Shown one piece after another: positions 35,711 through 44,993 of a DNA stretch of 64,000 bases. Under the pieces are notes generated by a model. It was given only the letters and a program-made list of their open reading frames with translations, ran no database searches and was not told the origin of the DNA. This DNA is from Phyllobacterium bourgognense (lineage in GTDB: Bacteria; Pseudomonadota; Alphaproteobacteria; Rhizobiales; Rhizobiaceae). A program made the translations under genes and the position numbers. The stretch covers positions 1 through 64,000 of the forward strand of contig NZ_QPJM01000004.1 in NCBI RefSeq assembly GCF_003337575.1, read 5' to 3'. Each line of letters starts with the position of its first letter. The stretch's first letter is position 1.

Positions 35711-38167
35711 ATGACCCTCCCCTCCCATGCCCAGATCGTCGTCATTGGCGGCGGGATTATCGGCTGCTCGACGGCCTATCATCTTGCCAAGGATCACAAG
35801 GCCGACGTGGTATTGCTGGAAATGGGGCAACTGACCTCTGGCTCCACCTGGCACGCGGCTGGGCTGGTCGGGCAATTGCGTTCCTCCGCGTCGATTACCC
35901 GCGTGCTCAAATATTCCGTCGATCTCTACAAACGTCTCGATGAGGAAACCGGCCTTGCGACGGGCTGGAAAATGACCGGCTGTCTGCGCCTGGCCACCAA
36001 TCAGGATCGCTGGACCGAGTTCCGCCGCCTCGCAACCACTGCGGGAAGTTTCGGCATGGAAATGCACCTCCTCTCCCCGCAGGAGGTCAAGGCCATGTTC
36101 CCGTTGATGCGTGTCGATGATCTCGTTGGCGCGAGCTGGTTGCCGACCGACGGCCAGGCCAGCCCTTCCGACATCACGCAATCGCTGGCGCGCGGCGCCC
36201 GCATGCATGGCGCGAAACTCATCGAGAACGTGCGCGTCACCGGCTTCGAGATGGCCAATACAGGTACGGGAACCGACCGGATCGTCAAGGTCAAGACCGA
36301 TCAGGGCGACATTGCCTGCGAAAAAGTCGTCAATTGCGCCGGCCAATGGGCGCGGCAGGTCGGTGAGATGGCTGGCATCAATGTACCGCTGCAGCCGGTC
36401 AAGCATCAATATATCATCACCGAAAAGATCGACGGGCTTTCATCCAATGCGCCGACAATCCGCGATCCGGACCGCCGCACCTATTTCAAGGAAGAAGTCG
36501 GTGGCCTCGTCATGGGCGGTTATGAACCCAATCCGCAAAGCTGGATGACCGGCGATGTGCCGAACGACTGGCAGTTCCGCCTGTTCGATGATGATTTCGA
36601 TCATTTCGAGCAGCATATGCTCGCTGCGATCGAACGTATCCCCGCGCTTGAAACCGTTGGCGTCAAGCAGATGATCAACGGCCCGGAGAGCTTCACGCCC
36701 GACGGCAATTTCATCCTCGGCGTCGCACCGGAGTGTTCCAACATGTTCGTCGGAGCCGGCTTCAATGCGTTCGGTATCGCCTCCGGCGGCGGCGCGGGCT
36801 GGGTGCTGGCACAATGGGCCATCGATGGCGAAGCGCCGCTCGACCTCTGGACCGTCGATATCAGGCGCTTCTCCAATCTCCATCGCAACCGCGATTGGGT
36901 CCGCGACCGCACGCTGGAAGCCTATGGCAAACACTACACGGTCGGTTTTCCGCACGAGGAATATGTGTCCGGACGCCCCGCAATCGTCTCGCCGCTCTAT
37001 CAGCGCTTACAGAAGCATCGCGCCGTGTTCGGCTCCAAGCTCGGCTGGGAGCGACCCAACTGGTTTGCGCCCGAAGGGACGCCTGCGGAAGACGTCTATT
37101 CCATGGGCCGGCAGAACTGGTTCGATGCCGTCGGAGCAGAACATCGGCACGTGCGCGACAAGGTCGGCATTTTCGACCAGTCGTCCTTTGCCAAGTTCGA
37201 ATTGACCGGCAAGGATGCCGCGAAGGCGCTCGATACGATCTGCGCCAATGATGTGTCGAAACCTTCGGGCCGCCTGACCTATACCCAGCTCCTGAACACG
37301 CGCGGCGGCATCGAGTGCGACCTGACCGTTGCGCGGCTCTCCGATGACAGGTTCTACATCGTCACCGGCACCGGCTTTCGCACCCATGATTTCGCCTGGA
37401 TCCGGGATCACATCGGCAAAGACCTGGATGCGAAACTCACCGACGTATCCGAGAACTTCGGCACCCTGTCGCTGATGGGGCCGAAGGCCCGCGACGTGCT
37501 GGCTGGGCTCACCAACGCCGACGTCAGCAACAACACCTTCCCTTTTGGCCATGTTCGCGAGATCGAGATCGCTGGAATAACCGTTCGCGCCCTGCGCATC
37601 ACCTATGTCGGCGAACTCGGCTGGGAGTTGCATGTACCGATTGCTGCAACCGGCGAGGTCTTTGATGTCCTGATGCTGGCCGGCAAAGAATTCGGCATAC
37701 GGCCGGTCGGCTACCGGGCACTCGAATCCTTGCGTCTGGAGAAGGGCTACCGCGCCTGGGGCTCCGACATCACCCCGAATGATTCACCTTTCGAGGCCGG
37801 GCTCGGCTGGGCGGTGAAACTGCGCAAGGACACCGAATTCGTCGGACGGCAGGCGAGCGAGGCCATCCATGCCGCTCCGCTCAAAAAACGCCTCGCAACG
37901 TTCACAGTCACGAACAAGGACGTCGTACTCCTCGGTCGCGAGACCATCCTGCGCAATGGCGAGCCGGTCGGCTATCTCACCAGCGGCGGCTATGGCTACA
38001 CGGTCGATAGCCCGATCGGTCTCGGCTATGTGCGCGACGCCGATGGCATCACCGATGCTTTCCTTACCGATGGCAAATATGAGCTCATCGTCGCCAACGA
38101 ACGTTACGCCGCCAAAGTTCATCTGGAGCCACTATATGATCCGGAAAATGCACGGGTGAGGGGCTGA
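35711..38167 (+). CDS. Dimethylglycine/sarcosine dehydrogenase-like FAD protein with GcvT domains
   Basis: 818-aa two-part enzyme. N-terminal DAO domain (1-~390): IVVIGGGIIGCSTAYHLAK (FAD Rossmann loop) and TSGSTWHAAGLVGQLRSSAS, where the His of STWHAAG is the site of covalent FAD attachment in dimethylglycine dehydrogenases. C-terminal folate-binding GcvT/aminomethyltransferase part (~420-818): VGIFDQSSFAKFELTGKDAA, YVGELGWELHVP and RALESLRLEKGYRAWGSDIT. It likely demethylates an N-methylated amine and passes the one-carbon unit to tetrahydrofolate. Substrate is not fixed by sequence. Confidence 0.88.
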   Translation: MTLPSHAQIVVIGGGIIGCSTAYHLAKDHKADVVLLEMGQLTSGSTWHAAGLVGQLRSSASITRVLKYSVDLYKRLDEETGLATGWKMTGCLRLATNQDRWTEFRRLATTAGSFGMEMHLLSPQEVKAMFPLMRVDDLVGASWLPTDGQASPSDITQSLARGARMHGAKLIENVRVTGFEMANTGTGTDRIVKVKTDQGDIACEKVVNCAGQWARQVGEMAGINVPLQPVKHQYIITEKIDGLSSNAPTIRDPDRRTYFKEEVGGLVMGGYEPNPQSWMTGDVPNDWQFRLFDDDFDHFEQHMLAAIERIPALETVGVKQMINGPESFTPDGNFILGVAPECSNMFVGAGFNAFGIASGGGAGWVLAQWAIDGEAPLDLWTVDIRRFSNLHRNRDWVRDRTLEAYGKHYTVGFPHEEYVSGRPAIVSPLYQRLQKHRAVFGSKLGWERPNWFAPEGTPAEDVYSMGRQNWFDAVGAEHRHVRDKVGIFDQSSFAKFELTGKDAAKALDTICANDVSKPSGRLTYTQLLNTRGGIECDLTVARLSDDRFYIVTGTGFRTHDFAWIRDHIGKDLDAKLTDVSENFGTLSLMGPKARDVLAGLTNADVSNNTFPFGHVREIEIAGITVRALRITYVGELGWELHVPIAATGEVFDVLMLAGKEFGIRPVGYRALESLRLEKGYRAWGSDITPNDSPFEAGLGWAVKLRKDTEFVGRQASEAIHAAPLKKRLATFTVTNKDVVLLGRETILRNGEPVGYLTSGGYGYTVDSPIGLGYVRDADGITDAFLTDGKYELIVANERYAAKVHLEPLYDPENARVRG

Positions 38168-38442
38168 GCCTTCCCGGAATCTACTTCTTAAACGGTAAGC
38201 TCGCAGCCGCATGCGTTTTGCTGCAAGAAGCATCTAATCTTATGCAAGAATCGGCAAAACCCACACAACAATCATCGATTCCGGCGCATGTTTATCAATC
38301 GGAGCGCGAAGTTTAGTTGCACGAAGTTGTGTTTTTTGCAGCAAATCAAAAGACTTGACTTTGGCCTTCGACAGGACCAAATGCACATCGTGCGGACCTG
38401 TGTCCACAAGTCTGTATATCTTCAACCGGAGTTAAATCTCTC

Positions 38443-38502
38443 ATGCCCAACGACGACAGTAGTAGTCGATTGTTTGCGCCGTCAACGGCGATCGTGGCCT
38501 GA
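38443..38502 (+). CDS. Putative 19-residue leader peptide of mgtE
   Basis: ATG 38443 to TGA 38500-38502 encodes MPNDDSSSRLFAPSTAIVA. GGAG at 38428-38431 could serve as its ribosome-binding site, though the 11-nt spacing is long. Pro and adjacent Asp codons at the very N-terminus resemble known Mg2+-responsive leader peptides (MgtL type), where such residues destabilise the ribosome at low Mg2+. Its coding region covers one hairpin and its stop lies in the next, so ribosome position could set the fold of the leader. Confidence 0.35.
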   Translation: MPNDDSSSRLFAPSTAIVA

Positions 38503-38558
38503 TCTGAGATCAGCTCGCCTCGATCCCCTGTGACGGCGGATCGACAGAAAGGCGAGCT
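38477..38558 (+). promoter_or_regulatory. Structured leader that sequesters the mgtE ribosome-binding site
   Basis: Three hairpins: CGCCG TCAA CGGCG (38477-38490); CTGATC TGA GATCAG (38499-38513); and a long stem AGCTCGCC (38512-38519) with GGCGAGCT (38551-38558) plus TCGATCC (38520-38526) with GGATCGA (38538-38544), 15 bp in all. The mgtE Shine-Dalgarno (AAAGGCGAG, 38548-38556) is inside the 3' strand of the long stem. The second and third hairpins share 38512-38513. Confidence 0.6.
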
Positions 38559-38560
38559 AA

Positions 38561-39946
38561 ATGAACGATCTTCGCTTTCCCACAGGTGCGGACAATGCCG
38601 AGCTGGCACCCGTGCTGACCCTCGCAGAACAGCTTGCAACCATGCATGCTGCGGATGCGATCGAGCTTCTCAATGAGCTCGAACTATCTGAATCGATTGA
38701 GATTCTTGCCGACATGCCGCACGAGCACGCGGTCCTGATCCTGGATCAGCCGGAGTTGCATGACGCGGCCAGTATCATAAAGGGATTGCCGGCCGAGACC
38801 GCACGGCAACTCCTTGACGCAATGTCCATCGACCGTGTCACCGACATCTTTCATGAGTTCGATACGGAGACCCGGGCCCGACTTGTTGTCGGCCTCGGGC
38901 CCGAAACGACGGCCGCATTGCGCAAGCTCCTGCGCTATCCGCCGCATACAGCGGGCAGCCTGATGACGACCGAATTCGTCAGCGTACCGTCCACCTGGAC
39001 CGCCGCGCAAACGCTGCAGCACATTCGCGAAGTGGAGCGGTCGAGGGAGACCATCTATGCCATCTATGTTACTGATCCCGCAACAAAAAATCTATTGCGG
39101 GTCGTAACCCTGCGGCGCCTGATCACCAGCGAACCGGACGCTTCGATCATGAGTGTTGGCCGCGATGTCGCCCCCGTGACGGTTGCCCCGTTGACCGATC
39201 AGGAAGACGTGGCGCGGCTCTTTCGCAAGCACGATCTGCTCGCCGTCCCGGTGGTAAATGACAGCGACCAGATCATCGGTATCGTCACCGTCGATGATGT
39301 GATCGACGCTATGACCCAGGAGATGACCGAGGATACGCTGAAGTTCGGCGGCATGGAGGCTCCGAACAAGCCCTACATGCAAATCGGTTTCGTTCAGATG
39401 CTGCGCAAACGCGCCGGTTGGCTCGGTGTGCTGTTCTTGAGCGAAATGCTGACCGCCAGCGCCATGCAGCATTTCGAAGGGGAATTGGAGAAAGCGGTCG
39501 TTTTGACCCTTTTTATACCCCTTATCATGAGTTCCGGCGGCAATTCCGGCTCCCAAGCCACGTCCTTGCTCATCCGCGCCCTGGCCTTGCAGGAATTGCG
39601 GTTGAAGGATTGGTGGCGCGTTGCGTTGCGCGAAATCCCTACAGGCCTCGTGCTAGGCTCGTTCCTCGGGCTGATCGGCGTGGTCCGGATTACGACGTGG
39701 CAAATGTTGGGTCTCTACGATTATGGCCAGCACTGGCCGCTCGTCGCCGCAACCGTCGGCACAGCGCTGGTCGGAATTGTGACATTCGGCTCGCTGGCCG
39801 GGTCGATGCTGCCATTCGCCATGCAGAAGCTCGGCTTCGATCCTGCGAGCGCCTCGGCGCCGTTCGTGGCAACGCTTGTTGATGTAACCGGATTGGTGAT
39901 TTACTTCAGTATCGCACTGATAATCCTGTCCGGAACCTTGCTCTAA
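38561..39946 (+). CDS. mgtE: Magnesium transporter MgtE
   Basis: 461-aa Mg2+ channel. N-terminal helical MgtE_N domain (~25-135; LNELELSESIEILADMPHEH), paired CBS domains that sense Mg2+ (~140-265; FVSVPSTWTAAQTLQHIREV, PVVNDSDQIIGIVTVDDVID), and five membrane helices (~285-461) with the pore signature SSGGNSGSQATSL. Length is normal. Its start codon follows the leader stem directly. Confidence 0.93.
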   Translation: MNDLRFPTGADNAELAPVLTLAEQLATMHAADAIELLNELELSESIEILADMPHEHAVLILDQPELHDAASIIKGLPAETARQLLDAMSIDRVTDIFHEFDTETRARLVVGLGPETTAALRKLLRYPPHTAGSLMTTEFVSVPSTWTAAQTLQHIREVERSRETIYAIYVTDPATKNLLRVVTLRRLITSEPDASIMSVGRDVAPVTVAPLTDQEDVARLFRKHDLLAVPVVNDSDQIIGIVTVDDVIDAMTQEMTEDTLKFGGMEAPNKPYMQIGFVQMLRKRAGWLGVLFLSEMLTASAMQHFEGELEKAVVLTLFIPLIMSSGGNSGSQATSLLIRALALQELRLKDWWRVALREIPTGLVLGSFLGLIGVVRITTWQMLGLYDYGQHWPLVAATVGTALVGIVTFGSLAGSMLPFAMQKLGFDPASASAPFVATLVDVTGLVIYFSIALIILSGTLL

Positions 39947-39950
39947 AACT

Positions 39951-39981
39951 ATTGGTCTGCATGGCTGCCATGCAGACCAAT
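39951..39981 (+). terminator. Perfect 14-bp hairpin after mgtE
   Basis: ATTGGTCTGCATGG (39951-39964), loop CTG, and its exact complement (39968-39981), 4 bp after the mgtE stop. No T run follows directly, so it may be a 3' stabiliser or part of a repeat. Confidence 0.5.
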
Positions 39982-40085
39982 ACGCTTTGCCCCCCTTTCG
40001 CATTTGCGAAAAAACATGTATGGAGCGCGCAAATGTAAAGCGGCGCAGCTCAGATGGCGTCCACAATCCTCCAAAAGAGAACCTT

Positions 40086-41915
40086 ATGAAACTGCGCAAC
40101 ATCGCGATCATCGCACACGTTGACCATGGCAAAACCACGCTCGTTGACGAACTATTGAAACAGTCCGGCAACTTCCGCGAGAACCAGCGTCTCGGTGAAA
40201 GAATGATGGATTCCAACGACATAGAACGCGAGCGCGGGATCACCATTCTCGCCAAAGCGACCTCGGTCATCTGGAAAGATACACGTATCAATATTGTCGA
40301 TACCCCAGGCCACGCTGATTTCGGCGGCGAAGTCGAGCGCATCCTGTCGATGGTGGATGGCGCCATCGTTCTCGTCGACGCAGCCGAAGGTCCTATGCCG
40401 CAGACGAAGTTCGTCGTTGGCAAGGCTCTGAAGGTTGGTCTTCGTCCAATCGTAGCGATTAACAAGATCGATCGTCCTGACGCCCGCCACGAAGAAGTCG
40501 TGAACGAAGTTTTCGATCTCTTTGCCGCGCTTGATGCTACGGACGAACAGCTTGATTTTCCAATCCTTTATGGCTCCGGCCGTAACGGATGGATGGCGAC
40601 GAGCCCGGAAGGCCCGAAGGATCAGGGCCTGGCAGCGCTGTTTGACATGGTCCTCGATCACGTCCCTGCGCCCACCGTCGGTGAAGGTCCGTTCAAGATG
40701 ATCGGCACCATCCTCGAAGCCGATCCGTTTCTCGGTCGCATCATCACCGGCCGCATCCATTCGGGTACCGTCAAGTCGAACCAGCAGGTTAAAGTGTTGC
40801 ATGGCGATGGCACCCAGCTTGAAACCGGTCGTATCTCCAAGATACTTGCATTCCGTGGACTCGAGCGTCAGCCCATTGACGAAGCCCATGCGGGTGATAT
40901 CGTCGCCATTGCCGGCTTGCAGAAGGGCACAGTTGCCGACACATTCTGCGCTCCCGACGTGACCGAGCCTTTGCACGCACAGCCGATCGATCCGCCGACT
41001 GTTACCATGTCCTTCATTGTCAACGACAGTCCGTTGGCCGGCACTGAAGGCGACAAGGTTACGAGTCGCGTCATTCGCGACCGCCTGCTCAAGGAGGCTG
41101 AGGGCAACGTCGCGCTGAAGGTCGAGGAATCCGACGACAAGGATTCGTTCTTCGTTTCAGGTCGCGGCGAATTGCAGCTCGCAGTTCTCATTGAAAACAT
41201 GCGCCGCGAGGGTTTTGAACTAAGTATATCGCGCCCTCGCGTCGTTTTGAAAAGAGATGACTCGGGCACTTTGCTTGAGCCCATCGAAGAAGTGCTGATT
41301 GACGTCGACGAGGAATATTCGGGCACCGTTGTCCAGAAGATGTCCGAACGTAAGGCTGAGATGGTCGAGCTTCGTCCATCCGGCGGCAATCGCGTCCGCA
41401 TGGTATTCCATGCGCCCACACGTGGTCTCATCGGCTACCAGTCGGAGCTTTTGACCGATACGCGCGGCACCGCGATCATGAACCGCCTGTTCCGCGCCTA
41501 CGAGCCTTTCAAGGGTGAAATCGCCGGCCGTACCAATGGCGTTCTGATCTCCAACGATCAGGGAGAGTCCGTGGCCTTCGCCATGTGGAACCTTGAAGAT
41601 CGCGGAGCAATGATTATCGAAGCCGGCGTCAAGGTTTATGCTGGAATGATCATCGGCATTCATTCGCGCGACAATGATCTTGAAGTGAACATCCTCAAAG
41701 GCAAAAAGCTGACCAACATTCGTGCTGCCGGCAAGGATGAAGCTGTCAAGCTGACGCCACCGATCCGCATGACACTGGAACGCGCTCTTGCCTGGATTCA
41801 GGACGACGAACTGATGGAAGTAACTCCGAAGTCAATCCGTCTGCGCAAGCTTTACCTCGATCCAAACGAGCGCAAACGTTTCGAAAAGAGCAGCAAAACC
41901 GCGGGCGCAGCCTAA
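40086..41915 (+). CDS. typA: Translational GTPase TypA/BipA
   Basis: 609-aa ribosome-associated GTPase involved in stress adaptation and 50S assembly. G motifs: IAIIAHVDHGKTTLVDELLK, RERGITILAK, IVDTPGHADFGGEVER and NKIDRPDARH, then EF-G-like domains and the C-terminal TypA-specific domain. ATG 40086 is used by homology; an extended frame from 39987 lies in non-coding DNA. Confidence 0.96.
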   Translation: MKLRNIAIIAHVDHGKTTLVDELLKQSGNFRENQRLGERMMDSNDIERERGITILAKATSVIWKDTRINIVDTPGHADFGGEVERILSMVDGAIVLVDAAEGPMPQTKFVVGKALKVGLRPIVAINKIDRPDARHEEVVNEVFDLFAALDATDEQLDFPILYGSGRNGWMATSPEGPKDQGLAALFDMVLDHVPAPTVGEGPFKMIGTILEADPFLGRIITGRIHSGTVKSNQQVKVLHGDGTQLETGRISKILAFRGLERQPIDEAHAGDIVAIAGLQKGTVADTFCAPDVTEPLHAQPIDPPTVTMSFIVNDSPLAGTEGDKVTSRVIRDRLLKEAEGNVALKVEESDDKDSFFVSGRGELQLAVLIENMRREGFELSISRPRVVLKRDDSGTLLEPIEEVLIDVDEEYSGTVVQKMSERKAEMVELRPSGGNRVRMVFHAPTRGLIGYQSELLTDTRGTAIMNRLFRAYEPFKGEIAGRTNGVLISNDQGESVAFAMWNLEDRGAMIIEAGVKVYAGMIIGIHSRDNDLEVNILKGKKLTNIRAAGKDEAVKLTPPIRMTLERALAWIQDDELMEVTPKSIRLRKLYLDPNERKRFEKSSKTAGAA

Positions 41916-41939
41916 ATCTAACTGGTACTCACGAGACGA

Positions 41940-41967
41940 AAGCGGCGATCTTCGCCGCTTTTTTTGT
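41940..41967 (+). terminator. Rho-independent terminator after typA
   Basis: AAGCGGCGA (41940-41948), TCT, TCGCCGCTT (41952-41960), then TTTTTG. Confidence 0.85.
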
Positions 41968-42038
41968 TTTCGTGCACACCCAAATCGCTTTTTTGGATAT
42001 TGCGAACTCGCGCGTTGCGGGTCTATGGTTAAAGCACC

Positions 42039-42545
42039 ATGAACACCCATGTGATCGAGATAAGACGGGCGCATATGGCCGATGCGGTGGCGATTTCAGC
42101 CATCCATCTGGCTGCTTGGAAAGGCGCCTATTCGGGCATTATACCCCACCGTGCTCTCAACAATATGCTGGAGCGTCGCGGCGCCAATTGGTGGGCAAAG
42201 GCAATCCAGCGCTCGACACAGATCCTTGTGGCCGATGTTGGCGGCATCGTTGCCGGTTATGCGACGCTTGGGCCAAACCGCGCCCGCCAGTTGCAGCAAC
42301 AGGGCGAAATTTACGAACTCTACGTCAGGCCGGAATACCAAGGCTTCGGTCTGGGTACCCGCCTCTTGGGCGCCGCTCGCCGCAGTCTCGGCGATCAAGG
42401 CCTGAAGGGTCTGGTGATCTGGGCGCTCGAGGACAATGATCTTGCAATTTCGTTCTACCAGAGCTCCGGTGGCCGCGATGTCGCCGAGGGTGTCGAGTGC
42501 TTCGATGGCAAGACCCTCAAGAAGGTCGCTTTTGTCTGGAATTGA
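42039..42545 (+). CDS. GNAT-family N-acetyltransferase
   Basis: 168-aa acyltransferase fold. It opens [20 protein letters not shown]; the acetyl-CoA-binding motif A is [20 protein letters not shown] (QGFGLG), followed by motif [21 protein letters not shown]. Substrate unknown. Lies alone between typA and ppa. Confidence 0.88.
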   Translation: MNTHVIEIRRAHMADAVAISAIHLAAWKGAYSGIIPHRALNNMLERRGANWWAKAIQRSTQILVADVGGIVAGYATLGPNRARQLQQQGEIYELYVRPEYQGFGLGTRLLGAARRSLGDQGLKGLVIWALEDNDLAISFYQSSGGRDVAEGVECFDGKTLKKVAFVWN

Positions 42546-42718
42546 TGCCGATCTGTGCCAGATCCTTTCTTCGCTGCGCAAATGCGGAGAGTTGTGTTTT
42601 GCCATTCGCGCTCAATAAGCCTATCAATCGTTTTCCTTACGTCAGGGGCGACGGCATTGTTGCGCCGCGGTATAAAAATCAGTACAGGACTTCCATACTT
42701 CATAAGGACTCTGAAAAT

Positions 42719-43255
42719 ATGCGCATCGATGCCATTGCTGTCGGCAACAATCCACCTGAAGATGTCAACGTTATCATAGAGGTCCCGGTCGGCGGTCAAC
42801 CGATCAAATACGAGCTCGATAAGGATTCGGGCGCGTTGTTCGTCGATCGCTTCCTGCACACGCCCATGACTTATCCGGGCAATTACGGTTTCGTGCCACA
42901 TACGTTGTCAGATGATGGCGACCCCATCGATGTATTGATCTGCAACACGCGCGCACTGATGCCCACGAGTGTGATCAATGTTCGTCCGATCGGTGTCCTC
43001 GTTATGGAAGACAATAAGGGACAGGACGAAAAAATCATTGCCGTTCCTTCGCCTCACCTGACGCTACGGTACGAGAAGGTGCACAACTACACCGATCTTC
43101 CCGAGATCACGCTCAAACAGATCCAGCATTTCTTCGAACACTACAAAGACCTGGAACCTGGCAAATGGGTGAAGATAGGGGATTGGGGCGATGAAGATGC
43201 TGCCCGCCAGCTCATCACCGAAGCAATCGAACGCCATAACGCCAAGAAGGCCTGA
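42719..43255 (+). CDS. ppa: Inorganic pyrophosphatase, family I
   Basis: 178-aa soluble Mg2+-dependent enzyme that hydrolyses PPi. Active-site motifs: [20 protein letters not shown] (Glu, Lys), [20 protein letters not shown], and [12 protein letters not shown], the D-GDP-D signature of family I. The ATG at 42719 has only AAGGA far upstream; longer frames upstream overlap the GNAT gene and lack homology. Confidence 0.95.
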   Translation: MRIDAIAVGNNPPEDVNVIIEVPVGGQPIKYELDKDSGALFVDRFLHTPMTYPGNYGFVPHTLSDDGDPIDVLICNTRALMPTSVINVRPIGVLVMEDNKGQDEKIIAVPSPHLTLRYEKVHNYTDLPEITLKQIQHFFEHYKDLEPGKWVKIGDWGDEDAARQLITEAIERHNAKKA

Positions 43256-43259
43256 TCGC

Positions 43260-43589
43260 TCAATATTCGGGCGGTTCGAGAACGGCAAGCTTCAAAGCCA
43301 GCTCATCAGGATCGCCCGAAATTCTCACCCGCTTCAACCGCGAAGTTGCTCCGGCGGCAACCGTCACATCTCGCGCCGAAAGATCCAGCTGCTTCGCCAG
43401 TAGCTTTACCAGTGCTGCATTCGCCTTTCCGTCTTCAGGAACCGCCCGCACCCGTGCTTTGAGATGGGAGCGCCCATCATCTGTCTCTTCCACACCTTCA
43501 ACCGCGTCCTTAGCCGATTTCGGCGTCAGCCGCACAAAAAGAGTGATCCCGTCACGCTCCTTGCGGAAATGCTGCGGTTTTTTGATCAA
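43260..43589 (-). CDS. DUF167/YggU-family protein
   Basis: 109-aa small alpha/beta protein: [40 protein letters not shown] and [20 protein letters not shown] then TSRLKRVRI, the complete YggU signature. Overlaps the yggT stop by 4 bp (ATGA). Function unknown. Confidence 0.88.
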   Translation of the reverse strand: MIKKPQHFRKERDGITLFVRLTPKSAKDAVEGVEETDDGRSHLKARVRAVPEDGKANAALVKLLAKQLDLSARDVTVAAGATSRLKRVRISGDPDELALKLAVLEPPEY

Positions 43590-43876
43590 ACCAGAATCGG
43601 TGCGATCGTCGTCCAGAGAAACTGGCGAATGAAGAAGATGATCAACAAAAGTACGATCGGAGAAATATCGATACCGCCGAGGTCAGGCAGAAAGCGGCGA
43701 ATAGGCCGCAATGCAGGTTCGGTGACGCGGTACAGGAAGTCGCCTATCGAGGCAACGAACCGGTTGCTCGAATTGATGACGTTGAAGGCATAGAGCCATG
43801 AGAAGATCGCGCTGGCAATGAGAATCCAGGTGTAAATATCGAGAGCCAGATCGATAGTGCGGATGAGGGCAAGCAT
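43586..43876 (-). CDS. YggT-family membrane protein
   Basis: 96-aa protein with two hydrophobic segments ([20 protein letters not shown] and [20 protein letters not shown]) flanking the conserved cytoplasmic loop [15 protein letters not shown]. Related to YlmG/YggT proteins linked to membrane organisation and osmotic shock. Translationally coupled to yggU. Confidence 0.88.
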   Translation of the reverse strand: MLALIRTIDLALDIYTWILIASAIFSWLYAFNVINSSNRFVASIGDFLYRVTEPALRPIRRFLPDLGGIDISPIVLLLIIFFIRQFLWTTIAPILV

Positions 43877-44132
43877 ACAGGTCTCCTAAGATTTCCACGA
43901 CATGTAGCGACTGGCTGGCTCGCGAGCAAGAGGTGGCGATGGACCTAGATGCAGACGGCTCAGTCCAGATATTGTTGTGACAGTATTCGTGCCAGACTAT
44001 TCACGACATCGACTGCGCCTAAGGTATTACGACCTGTTGATCTTTAACGATATTGTTGAATCTAAAAAACCGGAATAAATTTGCGTCGTGATTCGGGCTA
44101 TCCCGGCCCGCTTTTCATCCTAGGGGGTTTCC

Positions 44133-44855
44133 ATGCTCAATAAACTGTCGGCCGAGTTCTTCGGCACATTCTGGCTTGTCCTCGGCGGTTGCGGCAGTGC
44201 CGTTATTGCCGCTGCATTTCCTGATGTCGGTATTGGTTTGCTTGGTGTTGCCTTTGCGTTCGGTCTTACAGTTCTAACCATGGCCTACGCGGTCGGCGGA
44301 ATTTCCGGCGGCCATTTCAATCCCGCTGTTTCGCTCGGCCTTGCCGTTGCGGGACGCTTCGACTTCAAGGATCTCATTCCCTACTGGATCGCACAGATTG
44401 TCGGTGCCCTCGTCGCAGCTGCCGTCCTTTACCTGATTGCATCCGGCAAGGCGGACTTCACCGCCGGTGGATTCGCTTCCAACGGTTATGGTGACCTTTC
44501 GCCCGGCAAGTATGGCTTGGTCGCCGCACTTGTCACAGAAATCGTGTTCACTGCCTTCTTCATCATGATCATTCTTGGTGCGACCTCAGCTTCCATTCCG
44601 GCTGGCTTTGCACCAATCCCCATTGGCCTCGGCCTCACGCTGATCCATCTGGTTTCGATTCCGGTGACAAATACCTCCGTCAATCCGGCTCGTTCCACCG
44701 GCGTCGCCCTTTTCGCGGAGACCGCCGCGCTTGGCCAGCTCTGGCTGTTCTGGGTCGCCCCGCTCATCGGCGCGGTACTCGGCGCAATCATCTGGAAATC
44801 CTTGCTCAGCAAAGATTCAGACGCTTCAGTTACTGCAGCTGTAAACCCTGCTTGA
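44133..44855 (+). CDS. aqpZ: Aquaporin Z
   Basis: 240-aa water channel with six membrane helices and both NPA half-helices: [18 protein letters not shown] and [17 protein letters not shown]. The arginine after the second NPA and the AQP-type narrow-filter residues fit AqpZ rather than GlpF. Preceded by AGGGGG 8 bp before ATG. The 256-bp upstream gap contains a weak CGGGC/GCCCG hairpin at ~44096-44113 and nothing else. Confidence 0.93.
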   Translation: MLNKLSAEFFGTFWLVLGGCGSAVIAAAFPDVGIGLLGVAFAFGLTVLTMAYAVGGISGGHFNPAVSLGLAVAGRFDFKDLIPYWIAQIVGALVAAAVLYLIASGKADFTAGGFASNGYGDLSPGKYGLVAALVTEIVFTAFFIMIILGATSASIPAGFAPIPIGLGLTLIHLVSIPVTNTSVNPARSTGVALFAETAALGQLWLFWVAPLIGAVLGAIIWKSLLSKDSDASVTAAVNPA

Positions 44856-44869
44856 ACCGAAATGGGCGA

Positions 44870-44896
44870 AATGGGCCGGTTCGGGCCGGCCCATTT
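44870..44896 (+). terminator. Terminator after aqpZ
   Basis: AATGGGCCGG (44870-44879), loop TTCGGG, CCGGCCCATT (44886-44895), then T. Confidence 0.65.
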
Positions 44897-44993
44897 GCTT
44901 TCCCTGTCGTATAATATTTCTGATTTTCCTTATCCCCATTCTCCCTAAACTGGTCTAGAAGAAAGCTCCCGATTCCGGAGCCCTTTCAACGAA

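Larger units (their letters stand above)
38168..38560. other. Gap before mgtE
   Basis: 393 bp. 38168-38350 shows no gene or repeat that I recognise. 38354-38382 is a weak promoter-like pair (CTTGAC, 17 bp, CCAAAT). From about 38390 to 38560 is the structured mgtE leader described separately. Confidence 0.5.

Noticed and set aside
35243-36409. 388-codon open frame on the - strand
   Set aside because: Covers parts of two well-supported + strand genes and a REP-like repeat.
38288-38533. 81-codon frame upstream of mgtE as a full protein
   Set aside because: No ribosome-binding site at 38288 and no family; only its last 51 codons may matter as a leader frame, noted in the mgtE finding.
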